From positions 4,404,001 to 4,464,000 of the forward strand of contig NC_134026.1 of assembly GCF_964204645.1 (NCBI RefSeq): a stretch of DNA of 60,000 bases, in the 5' to 3' direction. The notes below the pieces were generated by a model. It worked only from the letters and a program-made list of their open reading frames with translations, was not told the origin of the DNA and made no database searches. Positions 1 to 11,180 of the stretch are shown piece after piece. Source of the stretch: Tubulanus polymorphus (taxonomy: Eukaryota > Nemertea > Palaeonemertea > Tubulaniformes > Tubulanidae). Position 1 is the first letter of the stretch. Each line of letters opens with the position of its first letter. The translations under genes were made by a program, and so were the position numbers.

Positions 1-1017
1 GCGGTAGCATTTCGATTCTGCTCTCATCGTTCGAGTCCCTGGAGGCGCGCTTCGCCGAACCGTTTGGGCAGTTGTGGTTTTCTTCTTTCGTGTCCGACGC
101 CTCGCTACTTCGTTTGAATATGTTTAATCTCAATCCGGAACTGCCGCCACCGGACGACGAACGCGTGTCATTAACAGGTGGAGGTGCACTAGGGGTATGA
201 TCACTGAAACCCCGTGGGTTCGATTTATTTTCAGCTTGGGCTAATCGAGCTGATATCCTGAATATCCTATAATAAACCACTATCATGACACTTAATGGTA
301 TGTAAAAGGCACCTAATGTTGCATAAACTTGATAGCCGATCTCTTGGCTTACGTTACATTCGTTCGGCCTGTACTCTTGCTTCCAACCAAAAAGTGGAGG
401 GATGCTTATCAACGCCGACATACCCCACACTATTGTGATCATCATCGCCATGAGTTTTGGAGTTCTTTTTATAGCGTACTGCAGCGGCCGCGTTATCACG
501 AAATATCGGTCTATACTGATCATACATAAATTCAATATGGAAGCTGTACACAGCAATACGTCCAACGAAACCCAGAAATCGCACACAACCTCACCCAACG
601 TCCAATAACCTTTCATTATTTCCATCATCGCAGCAAACGGCATCACGAATACCCCGACTGACATGTCGGCTAAGGCTAACGATACGATCAGTAGATTCGA
701 CGGTGTCCGTAGTTTCCGTACTAACGCGACGGCCAACACGACGAGAATGTTTCCGACAACTGTGCCACCGATTATGCACGACAGGACCAAGCCCGTGAGC
801 GCAGCTTGCCATCCCGTGTACGGTTCCGGACGACTTTCCCCTACTGCCAGCGTCAGGTTCGTGAAATTGTTGCCGAAGCATTCGGTATCGTTAATAGTAC
901 AATTGACTCCGAAAAAAGCTAAATCCGCTGTGGTGCTATCAAATTCATAACCAACCGTGGATGTATTCCCGTCATTGATACCTAGCATACTGATATTGGG
1001 CTCATTGGTTCTGTATG
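1..1017 (-). CDS. 5-HT7: 5-HT7-like serotonin receptor, partial exon (N-terminus to start of third intracellular loop)
   Basis: Class A amine GPCR at the plasma membrane, expected to bind serotonin and signal through a G protein. Counting from the first in-frame ATG (988 on the minus strand), 329 codons are open to the window edge. TM1 is about 62-88 (GN at 79-80), TM2 98-122 (LALAD, D108 = 2.50), TM3 134-158 with C136 and the amine-binding D143 (3.32), DRY at 160-162, TM4 181-200 (W188), C211 in ECL2, and TM5 219-242 (P231 = 5.50). T224 (5.43) and A227 (5.46) match 5-HT1/5/7 receptors. CTASILNLC, KRTP and ATLGAFYIPLSVM are most like insect 5-HT7. Five N-glycosylation sequons (N8, N29, N33, N41, N44) lie in the N-terminus. 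The loop after TM5 is long (over 85 residues), Ser/Gly-rich, with basic R-x-S sites (KRSS, KRAS). TM6-TM7 are outside the window. A 5-HT1-type assignment is less likely but possible. Confidence 0.88.
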
Positions 1018-1040
1018 CTGAAAAAGATAAGAGGATGGTA
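1018..1040 (-). other. 3' splice acceptor of the receptor exon
   Basis: On the minus strand a pyrimidine-rich tract (CCTCTTATCTTTTTCAG) ends in CAG at 1020-1018. The receptor frame is open up to this site and meets a TAA just beyond it. The first in-frame ATG is 30 nt inside the exon, with A at -3. So either translation starts at 988 and the upstream exon is 5' UTR, or an upstream coding exon joins here and supplies the first base of codon GCA. Confidence 0.65.
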
Positions 1041-1964
1041 TTTTAGAATGACATAAACGAGAGAGGAAGAGAGAGAGAGAGACACGTTGTCCGGGTTAAC
1101 AAAGGCACGTGTAATGAAATGAAATAAATTCTGAAAGAAAATAATTGCACGTAACATGTCAATCGTTAGTCGATAACTAGCTTTTTACGAAAGTGTTCGA
1201 ATAAGAAGTCATACGTATTTACTAAGAAATGCGGGATATTCCTCTTTGATAAACTGAATTTTTTCAGTGCTTCAACAACACCGAAGTTAACAATGCTACT
1301 TTACGCAACGACGTTAGTATTTCACTCCTGTTGTAAATGCAAACAAAGCAAATATACGTTATATCAAATGCGTGGTTAATAGTTCGATGATAAATGCCGG
1401 ACCATCATCGACAAACGTCGCTGTATTTTCCGCAAATTTGCAGTGCAATGCATCATTTCTTTTAACAAATAATTGAACAGCGTTTTGACTGCGATACTCG
1501 GAGCGTGGAGCCGCCCGTATCAATCACTCCATATAAAGCTTATTGATAGCAACTCGACTCGACTCGTTCTAATAACGATACTATTATATACACGTTCTAA
1601 AGTAATACACTGATCGTTTCATATTGAGCGTAAATCAAGCATACGATATGTATACATTTCGAGCTCTGCATGCGAGGGGTTTTTTTTCTATAGCACGTTT
1701 AGCTCGAGCAGCAGCCAGAACAATGTTGGCGGAGATACGAATCGTCGTACATAATGTAATGTATCAAATATAATTTATCGACTTATTATATCGGTTTTAA
1801 CGACCGTTTCAGGTGCGAAGCGTCAATTTTGATGGTAATATGATATAACATTTCTGCTCGGAGCTATCGAACGATATTGAATTTATTTCATCTTTAAACG
1901 GTGCATTGACGGAGAAGTGTGTAATAGGTATAACATAGACTACGATTCGCATTCTTCTCGATAC
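1041..1964. other. non-coding, probable intron or 5' flank of the receptor gene
   Basis: AT-rich sequence with no recognisable coding frame on either strand. It holds the short GA microsatellite listed separately and a T-run near 1680. Being directly upstream of a splice acceptor on the minus strand, it is most simply an intron of the receptor gene. Confidence 0.5.
1059..1082. repeat. short GA microsatellite
   Basis: Imperfect (GA)n run interrupted once by GGAA. Likely a simple-sequence tract; no function is implied. Confidence 0.9.
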
Positions 1965-2520
1965 TTGAAGCTTCCTGAGGAATATAAAGGAAGATATACA
2001 TTAGGCTAAACGCGTGTTTCTTCTTCAAGTTTCAGGGAACTACTTATATTCTATCCCTTCTCGATCCCAAGTAATTCGTAAATCACTTTAGCACCAACTG
2101 TCAATATTTGCGAAAGGTTGTACATTATGCAAAATAACGTTGTAGATTTTACTAAATCAATAATTGTCGATTGTTTCCCGTTGTTTGCATTATTCAATAT
2201 TATATTATGAAGGCAACTCTATCATATCGAATCACATGTCATTTCCAACTGCAATAATGCAGTTTCTACACGCTGGAGAATTTTGGAAAAGAAGCAGAAA
2301 TAGGAACCGATGTTTATACAGTTGCCCTACAACAATATTCTTTTGATATAACTCAAGCTACTTTACTAAAACACTGGACGCAGACCCACAGTTGTTGAGT
2401 GATAATTGTAAATTCCTAAATTGCCTACAACTAAGGTAAACAAAAATTGAAACAAAATATACTGAATTTTCAGTATAAGTTTTCGTTTTAAAACTTTCAA
2501 ACATTGACTATCCCAACGTC
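1965..2520. repeat. duplication block A, first copy
   Basis: Nearly identical to 2934-3489. The differences seen are one base in the opening CTTCCTG(A/T)GG and one in AAACGCG(T/C)G. It contains a 60-codon open frame repeated identically in the second copy, explained by the duplication rather than by coding constraint. Confidence 0.93.
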
Positions 2521-2522
2521 AA

Positions 2523-2933
2523 TGCAGGTTTCTGACTTACGTCTCGATGCGTATTATAATGCGTTTCTTTGCAGTTTATGTCGTCAAGAGCTTTCAGTAA
2601 TTATAATTTCTATTAACGGGTTAATTCAGGTTAATTCACAAAAGAAGATCGGAAAATATACTCAATGTTGTGTAAAAACAAAACGCTGAAATACCGTCCT
2701 AGCCAGCTAAAAGGAAATCTCTGGAATCTGCAAAATGCCGCCGTCGCTCCATCTTAGATTTCACATTATTTACTTAATAAATTCCAGTAATTGAAACTGG
2801 TTTTATTCAAAATTGATTTATAAGACAGTTTAGAGTTTTGGATAATCGCGAACAGAAATAAAACTTTGTTAATTAAATGGTTTATTAGCAGCTGAGGTCG
2901 ACGCGTCGAACTTACGGCAACTTATCAATTACA
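2523..2933. repeat. duplication block B, first copy
   Basis: Matches 4750-5151 with several scattered substitutions and an extra direct repeat of about 10 bp (GGTTAATTCA twice) near 2620-2640. It includes the 12-bp palindrome TCGACGCGTCGA near its right end. It is more diverged from its partner than block A is, which suggests unequal homogenisation. Confidence 0.93.
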
Positions 2934-3489
2934 TTGAAGCTTCCTGTGGAATATAAAGGAAGATATACATTAGGCTAAACGCGCGTTTCTTCTTCAAGTT
3001 TCAGGGAACTACTTATATTCTATCCCTTCTCGATCCCAAGTAATTCGTAAATCACTTTAGCACCAACTGTCAATATTTGCGAAAGGTTGTACATTATGCA
3101 AAATAACGTTGTAGATTTTACTAAATCAATAATTGTCGATTGTTTCCCGTTGTTTGCATTATTCAATATTATATTATGAAGGCAACTCTATCATATCGAA
3201 TCACATGTCATTTCCAACTGCAATAATGCAGTTTCTACACGCTGGAGAATTTTGGAAAAGAAGCAGAAATAGGAACCGATGTTTATACAGTTGCCCTACA
3301 ACAATATTCTTTTGATATAACTCAAGCTACTTTACTAAAACACTGGACGCAGACCCACAGTTGTTGAGTGATAATTGTAAATTCCTAAATTGCCTACAAC
3401 TAAGGTAAACAAAAATTGAAACAAAATATACTGAATTTTCAGTATAAGTTTTCGTTTTAAAACTTTCAAACATTGACTATCCCAACGTC
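2934..3489. repeat. duplication block A', second copy
   Basis: Second copy of block A, joined directly to the end of block B with a single shared T at the junction (ATTACAT then TGAAGC). At its right end it continues into X, whereas the first copy jumps to block B. Confidence 0.93.
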
Positions 3490-4749
3490 TTTGGGACCGG
3501 TTCCATTGCACTGAACCGATGGATTTCCCATTCGGAATACTGGACGAGTTCAGATGAATCAACTTCTTCCACCAGTTCAATACCGCGATAGTGACATTTA
3601 TTTCATATTTGGTAAAGATAGATAGACTGGCACCATATGCACAGTTTTCGAATGACACAACAATGGAATCCTTACTGAAACGAGTTCGTGTTAGATAAAA
3701 TCACCTACGTGAAACATGAAATATTTTTTTTTCGTGTAAGGTATTAGTGAACTATCGTCGTTAATGTGCAACAATTTTTATGGAAACAAGTATTTCAGCA
3801 CGCCGTCATTTTCTCGTTTCTTGGTTCGAGTGAGTCACACCAAGTAAAAACTATTCCAATTGACATTAATTTATACCATTTAGAATCCTGCGTAGTACAG
3901 TTATCATTCGATTATCCGTTTGATATAGTGATTTGCAGTGTCGAATATGAGGGATGGAAAGCTACTGACAAAGTCTAAAAACGGCTCAACGTCTACTAAC
4001 ATCTTACCATCTGTTTACGATCGACAACTAATTTGCACGATTTATTTCGAAAAACATATGATATAGAAGTCACTGCTAAATCGACGATATATTTCAAATC
4101 TAAACAGGACATTCATACTAGCATGAGAAAGCAATTTAGTATCGGTGTTCTTAGCGTACGTAGTCTCTCATCGGCTTCCGATTCGACATAAAAGTCTTCA
4201 AAAACATATAACGTGTATAATACATACTTGTATCTAATACGCGTATGTATACATAGATATCAGATTCCATCGGCGTGAGAAAAAATACGCATTTCATCAA
4301 TATCAGATGCCCTCCTCCGGTTTCAGAATCATAGATACTTACATATCTGCCCACAGTTTCCATTCTGTGAAAGCCGCGTATCATCTTAAATATTCGACAC
4401 AAGAATCATCGTGTATAACATGTATATAATCCGCGGTTATAACTATACGACGACAACGACAACGACGACGACGACGAACGGGAACGAAATATGTATAAAT
4501 ATACGAATGATCGTTACAGTACTGTATATCGACAATAGTGGCACGGGGAGAGGTATTATAATAACTGTGCTGCCGTCGTGCTTCAGTGAGGGGCACTGTA
4601 ATTCGCTGTAATCTAGTTTATGTAGATTCACTCACCGTATTACGACAATAATCGGACGGACGGATTTTCAATGCAATCATGGCTTTGGTCAGGCCGTAAT
4701 TAAGCCCAATTTTCCCAATCGTTAGATGAATTAGTTATAAGCAAAATGC
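3490..4749. other. segment X, present only in the second duplication unit
   Basis: About 1.26 kb between A' and B', absent between A and B. Its ends carry no terminal inverted repeats and no target-site duplication, so loss from copy one fits better than insertion into copy two. It contains a CGA-type microsatellite. On the minus strand near 3487-3605 a short acidic open stretch includes SSELVQYSEWEIHRF, ended by TAG inside block A'. I do not recognise it and it may be chance. Confidence 0.7.
4448..4479. repeat. (CGA/CAA) trinucleotide microsatellite
   Basis: Run of CGACGACAACGACAACGACG-type triplets. Open frames across it on both strands encode homopolymer-like Thr or Val runs and are artefacts of the repeat. 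Confidence 0.9.
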
Positions 4750-5151
4750 TGCAGGTTTCTGACTTACGTCTCGATGCGTATTATAATGCGTTTCTTTGCA
4801 GTTTATGTCGTCAAGAGCTTTCAGTAATTATAATTTCTATTAACGGGTTAATTCACAAAAGAGGATCGGAAAATATACTCAATGTTGTGTAAAAGCAAAA
4901 CGCTGAAATACCGTCCTAGCCAGCGAAAAGGAAATCTCTGGAATCTGCAAAACGCCGCCGCCGCTCCATCTTAGATTACACATTATTTACTTAATAAATT
5001 CCAGTAATTGAAACTGGTTTTATTCAAAATTGATTTATAAGACAGTTTAGAGTTTTGGATAATCGCGAACAGAAATAAAACTTTGTTAATTAAATGGTTT
5101 ATTAGCAGCTGAGGTCGACGCGTCGAACTTACGGCAACTTATCAATTACAT
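4750..5151. repeat. duplication block B', second copy
   Basis: Second copy of block B. It lacks the internal 10-bp direct repeat of the first copy. It ends at ATTACAT followed by unique sequence CGAGCGCG, which marks the right edge of the duplicated unit. Confidence 0.93.
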
Positions 5152-7418
5152 CGAGCGCGTTAATCACGATTATTATTCATTAGAAATTACACCCAAACGG
5201 GAGATAACTGACTCTGAATTTTTGAAACCTTTGCATACGCCGGATAATTGAGACAAACATTTTACCGAGAGTCACCGGGGATTTAGTTTACGAAACGAAA
5301 TTCACGAACGCAATTCGATGATTTAGGTTGTATCATAGACTCTAAAACGAAGTCCGTGTTTGTATGTTACAAAGAAACGATATCTAAGGCAGTCAAAGTA
5401 TCAGCAAATAATGCTTCTATCAGAAGCGAGAGGGTACAGGATGACCTCCTCGTAAGATTATACACTATATTTCGTAATTCGAACATTATCTTAAGACATT
5501 CGTCATTCACGGCCTAGACACCTGAAAATAAGGAGTAGTATTCCACTCGGAATGTTGAGAAGTTACTCCCATGTATGATATGTACATACACCATCTACTT
5601 TCTATGGACGAAATATGAATATAAGAACTCATTCGTCTTATCTCTTACCTGTAGTACACGACGATGAAACTGGTATATACAACGGGGAAAAATGTACAAA
5701 GATGTAAACATATTCAAACACGTAGAGACGATTAAAAGGTATTTCAAACAACAGCTATCATAAGACATCTATTTCACGAGGCAGAGTTAAGTATTAGAAA
5801 TAATTCGGTTAGCGATCAAACATATATAGTCACGCTTATCTTGATTATTTGTTAACAAAATATATAACTCATAAAATTAAACACGTTAACGAAATATAAT
5901 TAGATCGTGGGAAGGGTCTGTGTGTGTTTGCGTGTATGTATATATGTGTTAGATGGTGAGGGTATAACACATCGAGTATATAAATATATTCAAAATACAA
6001 ATGCCGACATTTTAATGAGGTTGATTTCAGATGCGTGTTAAAACTGTTTACGGGGAATGTAAAACATGCAACATGCTGCAAGTCGTGACCTCGACAATCC
6101 GGAACGCTTGGCTGACTATAAGGCGGTTGGGGGTTTCGTAGAAGGAGACTATCAGCGGCGGTATTAGAGCGGATGCGATTCGTTAAAGGCTGGCTCCTTT
6201 TTTTTCGAAGTTCGAGGGTAACGTAACATTTTTGTGAAGAAAAGCGTAAACGTATATTATGATATAATAAATAACCTAGGAAAGCGATTCGAATCGTAAT
6301 TACTTACGGGACGTGTCGTCCAGCAGATGCTTTGAGAAATTCAGCAATTTCTCAAGCTGCGCACATCCGGGACATGGGAGATACATGCTTACAGAGGGTC
6401 GTATAGCCTAAAATATACTGCGAAACGTTGTTTCTTGTAGTTTCTTTAATAATCGTCCGACTGTTGTGATATGATTAATAGTGAACAGTGGAAGAGGTAT
6501 TTTAGGCAAAAACCACCCACTTAACGCTTAACGCATCAGAATAATATATTACATAAGTTTCATAACCGTACACCACGAGAGTGAAAACAAACTTGCTTTA
6601 AAAACGATTATTAACAAATATTTAATTGTCTTACATTTTATTGACTAGGCAATTCCAATGTTTCTCGTGATTCCTGAACGATCATTGTGCGGTGGTACTT
6701 GCAATCTGCAAAGAAAAAAGTACAAAACCTTTTAGGTGAGTTAAAACGATTGTAAATGTCGGAGTTTAATTTAAGCTCTATTGATTTTAGGTTTTGCGAA
6801 GAAAACCGAAATCTAAACCAACCGAGATACAGCCACACAGTAAAAAGAAATAACGGAAGATTGCGAAATGGTAGAAATATTTTTTTTTTCAGTCCAATAT
6901 CCCGCGATGTTTTTAACGGTGTAAAGCGATTCAAGGCTTGTTGTGCTCTAAAATCCCAAGGAAGCATTGCAGAAATAGATTTTTCTGCGTTCGCGTTGAT
7001 AACTAATCATTGTACCAAGAAACGTCTTACGCAAGATAGCTAATACTCGCAAAAAGGTTTCTTTTCTGCAGAGCGATATAGGTCGGCTTACGGAAACTGT
7101 CGTATTTTCGCATTTTCGTAGATGCTTTACACGTGAAATTACCGAAGTCGAGAGAATATGTGGAAGGTACAGGTGTGAATTGAGAGCTCGAGAAAACAAA
7201 AAATCCTTTCACCACTAATCACAACAAAACAACACTGAACGAACGGGCTATATTAAAAAGGCTAACGATAAAGCATTCTTGATATACATTGATATGAAGC
7301 CGGTGTAAAAATAGAAACCGGCGCTGATGTGAGCAAGATAGGATGGAAAACCTGAAATCGTTTGGTAGGCATATTGTACAGGAACATAGAGTACGGCGCA
7401 TAATAAATATCGATAGCT
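5152..7418. other. non-coding, no gene seen
   Basis: AT-rich sequence with a short GT/AT-rich tract around 5919-5951. Overlapping opposite-strand open frames between 6640 and 7215 are typical of chance, and no domain or splice pattern is visible. Confidence 0.5.
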
Positions 7419-7499
7419 AACATATGGGTGAATCTGTAAAATGGAAACGCTCAACCCAGTAATACTGTGTCGAGGGTTTCCAGTTTACACCCATATGTT
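7419..7499. repeat. imperfect inverted repeat (small foldback)
   Basis: Left arm AACATATGGGTG followed a few bases later by TGGAAAC; right arm GTTTCCAGTTTACACCCATATGTT. The outer 12 bp pair perfectly and the inner parts pair after a short bulge. It could be a transcribed hairpin or a very short MITE relic. Confidence 0.7.
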
Positions 7500-10400
7500 T
7501 AGAATTGATGATAGCCGTATATATATAAACGCCCAAATTCTATCCGGGTTTTCATTCGAGAAAGGAAAGAATAAAATCTATAACGAATAGGCGTTTATAG
7601 GAGACAAGATAGTGTGACAGCGATACCGGTATATCGTACATAATACATTTACTGGAATCTAAGTCGACTTGTTAGCTTTCGCGAACCGTTCTTAAAAAGA
7701 TTACGGCTAGAATATGATAAAGAATATCTAATTTCATCGATCGACAGATGGAAGGCATGCGTTGTGTGATGTATGTCAAGGCCAATAACTGGGGCACGAA
7801 AGCAACACATTTCAATTCCAATATGGCGGGGCCATTTTCTTCGAAACATTCTACCTTATTTGCACTTTTGTACTCTTACGTTCGTGTCGGTTTTGACTGC
7901 GATAGATCCACCGATGTGTCACCTCTACTGACTATGATGTTTATTCTACCCCGAGGCGAATATCATATCAGTGAAATCGATTGGTCTATTGAGAAAATTC
8001 GCTTTTGGACAAACGAGGTTAGCGATTGTCTTAACCCGCGGAGGTCTGTCTTAATAGCGAATGTCGATCGCGACCGAGAGTGACGTCCTCGAATAGTTAT
8101 ATAGTAATGATAGGGTCGCGTTGTTGCTATCATTGTATTCATTATATCGTTACTCGGACATGCGATGCGAGAATTAATAAACGAGCGGTCAACGAACAGC
8201 TCGAATGTTCACGCCGAGGATTGGGTTATACCAGGCGACTTCATTTCAAGATTGCGATCAAAAACATCTGGCTTATAGAAACAGAAACAAAAACATAACC
8301 GCACATACGAATCGATCGTGCATTGAACGGAGATTAATCCTTGATCGGCATTTTCATTCGTTGATGAATTTTATTCGCCTGATATAGAATTTAGATGAAT
8401 AACCTCCACATTTCTATACGCATACACATCTAACCGTCACGTAAATGGGTACGCCGCAGTGCTACTGTGGCAATTGAGGATTACACGTATGGCAGGCGAG
8501 GATCCGAAAGGTTCGCTAGCAGACGTGGTCGTCCGCGTTCGGCTTTTTCATACGTTTCAATCAAATCTGAATGAATTCATCATACCGATATCCGAGTAAA
8601 AGAATGAAAGTATTGTATATTTGGTGGGTGCTGTGATGATATAATCGGTATTCGGGAGTCTGAAATTCTAGTTCAATGTTCATTGGAAACAACTTTTGAC
8701 AACGATCAACCTAATGATCATCCCACCATCTGTAGGGATAGCTGGTTTTTTGGGTTTCCCATTGCAACCAACGGAAAAATTATTGACCTGATTTCCACGG
8801 AAAGAAAAGAAAAACCAAAAATATGTTCCAACGCGTAAGGATATATATGATTTTCAATCCATCAAATCGCAGTTAAATGATTATATTCAACATTCGATAT
8901 TTATGCAAATTGCAAAAAGCAGTCATTACCATTAATCAATACCACAAAGGCATCCGTCAGACCAGCTGAAAATATTATGTACTCCCAAACTACGTACATA
9001 TTGGATAGTATAATAAACATTTGGAATTAATGAATTTTAATGCTCTTTCGGAAATAAACAGAGAACATTCAGTCAGTTCATACATCACGTATAATTTGAT
9101 TATAAGAACAACGAGATGAGATAACAAAATGCCAGTGAAAGTACATATCGCATGATTTCCCAAAATACTCGCTTTACGTTCAATGTTTGAATGAAACGTT
9201 TCGCGAAACAACTGCTGGCCGGCTTAATATCTATCGTCGACAATCGTAAGAGCAGCAATAAACGATTTTTTAATAACGAAGCAAAGTAAAATAGTAATGA
9301 AATCCATGTGACAGCTGGTCGCTGGTAACATCGTATGACATATGGATTTATCGCTAAAACTCATATTCTATTTCTAGGAATCAAAGGGACGCGTGTTTTA
9401 TTACATTCAATGTGTCCACGTTTGAAACTGTTTGATCGAAATATTCGTTCAATTTCCTGCAAGACCTGTGTATCAATAACAAGCCATAAACCAATTCGCA
9501 GAGAACGTACTTACAGTCCTGCACGATACGTGACCAGTTGCCATCATAGAGCCTTTCGACGTTGTAATTGTATTTGAGCAAACGTTAATTTTGATTCGAT
9601 CGAGCACCGCATCATAGAAAATCACAGCAGCAGATCCTTTGTAATGATTATTCGCTAATATTGAAATCCCAAAACCTATTGAAACGAATCTCGCCAGTAG
9701 AGCTACTTACTTACCTGCTGTTTTAAGAAGAGCCAGCCCTATGCGCCTTACACAAAGCCGTTGGACTTTAAATATAAGGCAGCGCGTACGTGATTGCAAA
9801 TTAGGATATGCCGTAATATTCACAACGGAAAACATAAAGTTACAAGATAAGATTAAACGCTTGTTTTATAGATAGATATTTGGTTTATCAGTTTTTTAGT
9901 CGATTATTATATTCTTTGACCTTTGAATTTCGTACTGCGCGTCATTATCTAAGCCGCTTTGTCTTGTACAGAGAACATGTCTGAAAAACATTTGCAAACT
10001 TCTAATTAGTTCCATTCGCCGCCAGTACGTTATAGCATCACAGGTCTTTGCCGGCGCATTATTTTGTCGTCGTCAAATGCCGATCGATGTCGCAGTATGC
10101 GTACGAAACGTCGAAACGAAGCTAGTCAAGTCGAATTCGAAGATTTCCATGTAAAATGTAGACACAACGCAAAAGTCATACGCGCAACATTCGATAGAAG
10201 CTAATTTTAGATGGAAAATGTCAAGTTATATTTGCATTGCAAAAAATATGTAAAGCACCAATCAATACAGTGCACGACTTCGGTTCCTGCGTCCATCCTA
10301 GTTGTTGGTGTTCCGTTCACCGGGCTTGTCAACGTATTTATTAGTACCCCTTAAAGTCGCCGGACACCGCGAATAAACAATGAATCGGAGTAGCTGTTCG

Positions 10401-10736
10401 CGAGAAATTGTGATGGCAAATTCTACTGTCGCGGGTATAATAATGTCAATATAAGTATACGATTTCACGACGTATCAAGCAAATAGGGTCTCAAATCTGA
10501 TTATCGGAAAATCGAATGTGCATTCGAGAATAGATATACAGATTTTGCCAATTGCCGATATGTATTTCACTGACGTCTTGGCCAGTTATGTAACTTCATG
10601 GCCAATTGTATGACTTAGAGAAAGTTAAATAATATGTGTCACTAGAATCTGACAGATGCTACATGTATTATGTATATGTATGTATAGTATACTATGTATA
10701 TTGTATAAATAAAGAGCGAAGCAGAGATAGAGAGTG
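7500..10736. other. non-coding, no gene seen
   Basis: No convincing exon. The longest open frame (7748-8083) has no recognisable features. One perfect CRE-type half plus flank (GTGACGTC) is at about 8080. Confidence 0.5.
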
Positions 10737-10924
<188 letters not shown>

Positions 10925-11057
10925 GGGTAAAGCCAATAGAAATATCTAATATACCCGTCACGATCAATATCATCATATTTTTTAAACGCTACACATGAGA
11001 ACCGAGCTGATGGCGTGAATAAAAAATCATTTCAATTCAAAATCGCGAAAACCTGGC

Positions 11058-11180
11058 ATGATCGATGACGTCATGTCCGAATATCTGCATGAATTCTCCG
11101 ACGATCCGACCGGACGTTCAACGGAAAATACAGGCAGTTCAAAATCGAACACTGAACAACCTATTGCAGTCAACGGGCTT
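11058..11180 (+). CDS. candidate first coding exon, unknown protein
   Basis: ATG at 11058 opens 41 codons that run straight into a near-consensus 5' splice donor (CTT then GTAAGT at 11181), leaving phase 0. The peptide begins MIDDVMSEYLHEFSDDP and continues Ser/Thr/Asn-rich (GRSTENTGSSKSNTEQP), an acidic, disordered-looking N-terminus typical of regulatory proteins. An in-frame TGA about 50 nt upstream and the absence of a nearby acceptor argue for a true start. If the donor is not used the frame continues about 20 more codons to a stop at 11241. I do not recognise the family and could not locate the next exon. It may be chance. Confidence 0.35.
11066..11073. promoter_or_regulatory. perfect CRE palindrome TGACGTCA
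   Basis: Full cAMP-response-element palindrome lying three codons inside the candidate exon and downstream of the GA tract. If 11058 is not a coding start, this could instead be part of a promoter. A single 8-mer match is weak evidence. Confidence 0.35.

Larger units (their letters stand above)
1965..5151. repeat. tandem segmental duplication A-B-A'-X-B' with internal deletion in the first copy
   Basis: Block A (1965-2520) recurs at 2934-3489 at a constant offset of 969 bp, and block B (2523-2933) recurs at 4750-5151. The full unit is A'-X-B' (2934-5151, about 2.2 kb). The first unit (1965-2933) lacks X. Order and junctions fit a tandem duplication followed by loss of X from the first copy. 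The A copies differ at only about two positions, so the event is recent or has been homogenised. Confidence 0.9.

Noticed and set aside
354-881. Several open frames on both strands inside the receptor exon
   Set aside because: They are other-frame shadows; the receptor frame contains all GPCR hallmarks and is continuous from the splice acceptor to the window edge.
2164-3315. Identical 60-codon frames at 2164 and 3133
   Set aside because: Identity is explained by the recent DNA duplication, not by protein conservation; no recognised domain.
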